A stretch of DNA of 64,000 nucleotides from Acidovorax sp. Leaf78 (GTDB lineage Bacteria > Pseudomonadota > Gammaproteobacteria > Burkholderiales > Burkholderiaceae_C): the NCBI RefSeq assembly GCF_001422735.1, contig NZ_LMLZ01000012.1, positions 1 to 64,000 on the forward strand, written 5' to 3'. Shown in pieces: positions 62,877 to 64,000 of the stretch. Numbering within the stretch: the stretch's first letter is position 1; each line of letters starts with the position of its first letter. Made by a program: the position numbers and the translations under genes. The notes under the pieces were generated by a model. It did no database searches. It saw only the letters and a list, made by a program, of their open reading frames with translations, and was not told the origin of the DNA.

Positions 62877-64000
62877 GATGAACAGCTGATCTCGATGGAA
62901 GACGCCCAGTCGGGCGGAAAGGCTGCGTAGGCGTCGTGCCCGGGGTGCTCGTCGAAGGGGCGCTCCAGCAGCCGCTGAAGGGTTTGGACTTCGCTGAAGT
63001 CGCCAAGTTTCGCTGCGCGGATGGCTTGTTCGCCCAAATGGTTGCGCAGCACGAATTTGGGGTTGGTTTTGAGCATCGAATCGGCCGCTACCGCTTGATC
63101 ATCCAGCGCAAGTAGCTCTGAATATGATAGCAACCATGCGTCGAACGCCTCGCGGTCCGCAAACAGGTCGCGCACGGGCTCGAAATCGCTGCTGCCCACC
63201 GCGTGCGAGAGCCTGCGCCAGAAGATGGGGTAATCCACGCCGTTTTTGGCGAGCAGCTGCAGGATGCCGTCGATGAGTGCGCCGTCCTGCTCGCGTGCCG
63301 TGGGCAAGCCCAGCTTGGCCCGCATGCGGGCCATGAACTCTTCGGGGAACACCGTCTTGTACGACTCCAGCGCCTGCTTGGCCAGCTCTTCGTCGCCGAT
63401 GAGCGGCAGCAGGGCCTGGGCCAGGCAGAACATGTTCCAGTACGCCACGTTGGGCTGGCGGTTGTAGGCGTAGCGGCCTTGCGTGTCGCTGTGGTTGCAC
63501 ACATGGCCCGGCACGAACGCGTCCAGAAACTGAAACGGCCCGTAGTCGATGGTCAGGCCCAGGATGCTCATGTTGTCGGTGTTCATCACGCCATGGCAAA
63601 ACCCCACGGCCTGCCACTGCGCCATCAGGCGCGCGGTGCGCTCGCTCACGGCCTGCAGCAGTGCTGCATAGGCGTTGCCACCGAATTCGGCAGTGCCGCG
63701 GCATGCGGGGTAGTAGCGGTCGATGACGTAGTCGGCCAGCGTCTGCAGCTGGGGCTCGAGCCCGTTGGCTGCAAAGTGCTCGAAGTGGCCAAAGCGCACG
63801 AAGCTGGGTGCCACGCGGGTGACCACCGCGGCGGTCTCGACCTCTTCGCGCCGCACGGGGCCGGGCGATCCGGTGATGCACAGCGCGCGCGAAGTCGGCA
63901 CGCCCAGGCCGTGCATGGCCTCGCTGCACAGAAATTCGCGGATGCTGGATCGCAGCACGGCGCGGCCGTCGCCCCCCCGCGAATAGGGCGTACGGCCGGC
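62873..64000 (-). CDS. selO: Protein adenylyltransferase SelO (partial, 5' end outside window)
   Basis: The last 375 residues of a SelO/YdiU-type pseudokinase are visible; its start lies beyond the window end. The frame continues to the last base as [20 protein letters not shown]. Motifs are [20 protein letters not shown] and [15 protein letters not shown]. SelO AMPylates redox proteins. A segment near the C-terminus ([18 protein letters not shown]) lies at a palindromic repeat, just before the normal KFVLRNHL. It overlaps msrB, an interesting pairing for oxidative stress. Confidence 0.93.
   Translation of the reverse strand, partial: AGRTPYSRGGDGRAVLRSSIREFLCSEAMHGLGVPTSRALCITGSPGPVRREEVETAAVVTRVAPSFVRFGHFEHFAANGLEPQLQTLADYVIDRYYPACRGTAEFGGNAYAALLQAVSERTARLMAQWQAVGFCHGVMNTDNMSILGLTIDYGPFQFLDAFVPGHVCNHSDTQGRYAYNRQPNVAYWNMFCLAQALLPLIGDEELAKQALESYKTVFPEEFMARMRAKLGLPTAREQDGALIDGILQLLAKNGVDYPIFWRRLSHAVGSSDFEPVRDLFADREAFDAWLLSYSELLALDDQAVAADSMLKTNPKFVLRNHLGEQAIRAAKLGDFSEVQTLQRLLERPFDEHPGHDAYAAFPPDWASSIEISCSS
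63087..63133. repeat. Palindromic repeat, family 2, copy inside selO
   Basis: GCTACCGCTTGATCATCCAG followed by CGCAAGTAGCTCTGAATATG and ATAGCAA matches the intergenic copies closely in its left arm (CTACCGCTTGATCA). It is in frame within selO and codes about 16 residues not expected in the family. Confidence 0.6.

Overview
The window reads as chromosomal DNA of a high-GC betaproteobacterium in the family Comamonadaceae, most like Acidovorax and its relatives. The grounds are the gene order gyrA-serC-pheA-tyrA-aroA/cmk-rpsA-ihfB-lapA-lapB, the fused AroA-Cmk protein, a tmRNA tag reading ANDERFALAA, and several interspersed repeat families that I associate with this family. The genus is an inference.

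Layout. 1-7.7 kb: the end of an IS110-type transposase, a DctPQM TRAP transporter on the minus strand, and divergently a MarR-like regulator with a large 5-oxoprolinase/hydantoinase. 7.8-14.3 kb: a six-gene Mrp/Mnh cation/proton antiporter operon whose first gene fuses subunits A and B. 14.4-27.2 kb: a housekeeping run on the minus strand (HhH protein, lapB, lapA, ihfB, rpsA, aroA-cmk, tyrA, pheA, serC, gyrA). 27.4-30.0 kb: ompA, ubiG, gph and ssrA (tmRNA) on the plus strand. 30.0-34.0 kb: an accessory stretch of small unrecognised genes beside ssrA, including two paralogous proteins of about 75 residues flanking a lipoprotein esterase, and a possible 24-residue membrane peptide. 34.2-37.4 kb: a Spy/CpxP-like lipoprotein, an unknown protein and an OmpR/EnvZ-type two-component pair. 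37.8-49.6 kb: a complete histidine utilisation locus (ABC transporter, hutC, hutH, hutU, hutD, hutI, hutF, hutG) with two palindromic HutC-type operators. 49.7-57.2 kb: psd, a putative membrane metallopeptidase and a livFGMHK branched-chain amino-acid ABC operon. 57.5-64 kb: a frameshifted HPP-CBS membrane protein gene, infA, tRNA-Pro, a DUF1624-type acyltransferase, and a minus-strand run of a PpiC-type isomerase, bolA, yciB, msrB and selO (cut by the window end).

The main pathways are coherent. The hut locus should import a substrate and convert histidine through urocanate, imidazolonepropionate, formimidoylglutamate and formylglutamate to glutamate by the HutF/HutG five-step route. The serC/pheA/tyrA/aroA cluster covers serine and aromatic amino-acid synthesis. 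The TRAP transporter may feed the 5-oxoprolinase-like enzyme.

The least ordinary features are: (1) a palindromic repeat family that sits between genes, abuts start or stop codons, and appears to be translated inside aroA, livG and selO; (2) a second repeat family lying just after the stop codons of minus-strand genes; (3) an inverted repeat between almost every hut gene; (4) a single-base frameshift in the HPP-CBS gene; (5) the small-gene stretch next to ssrA. No clearly new defence or metabolic system is evident. All identifications come from reading the sequence; no database search was run.
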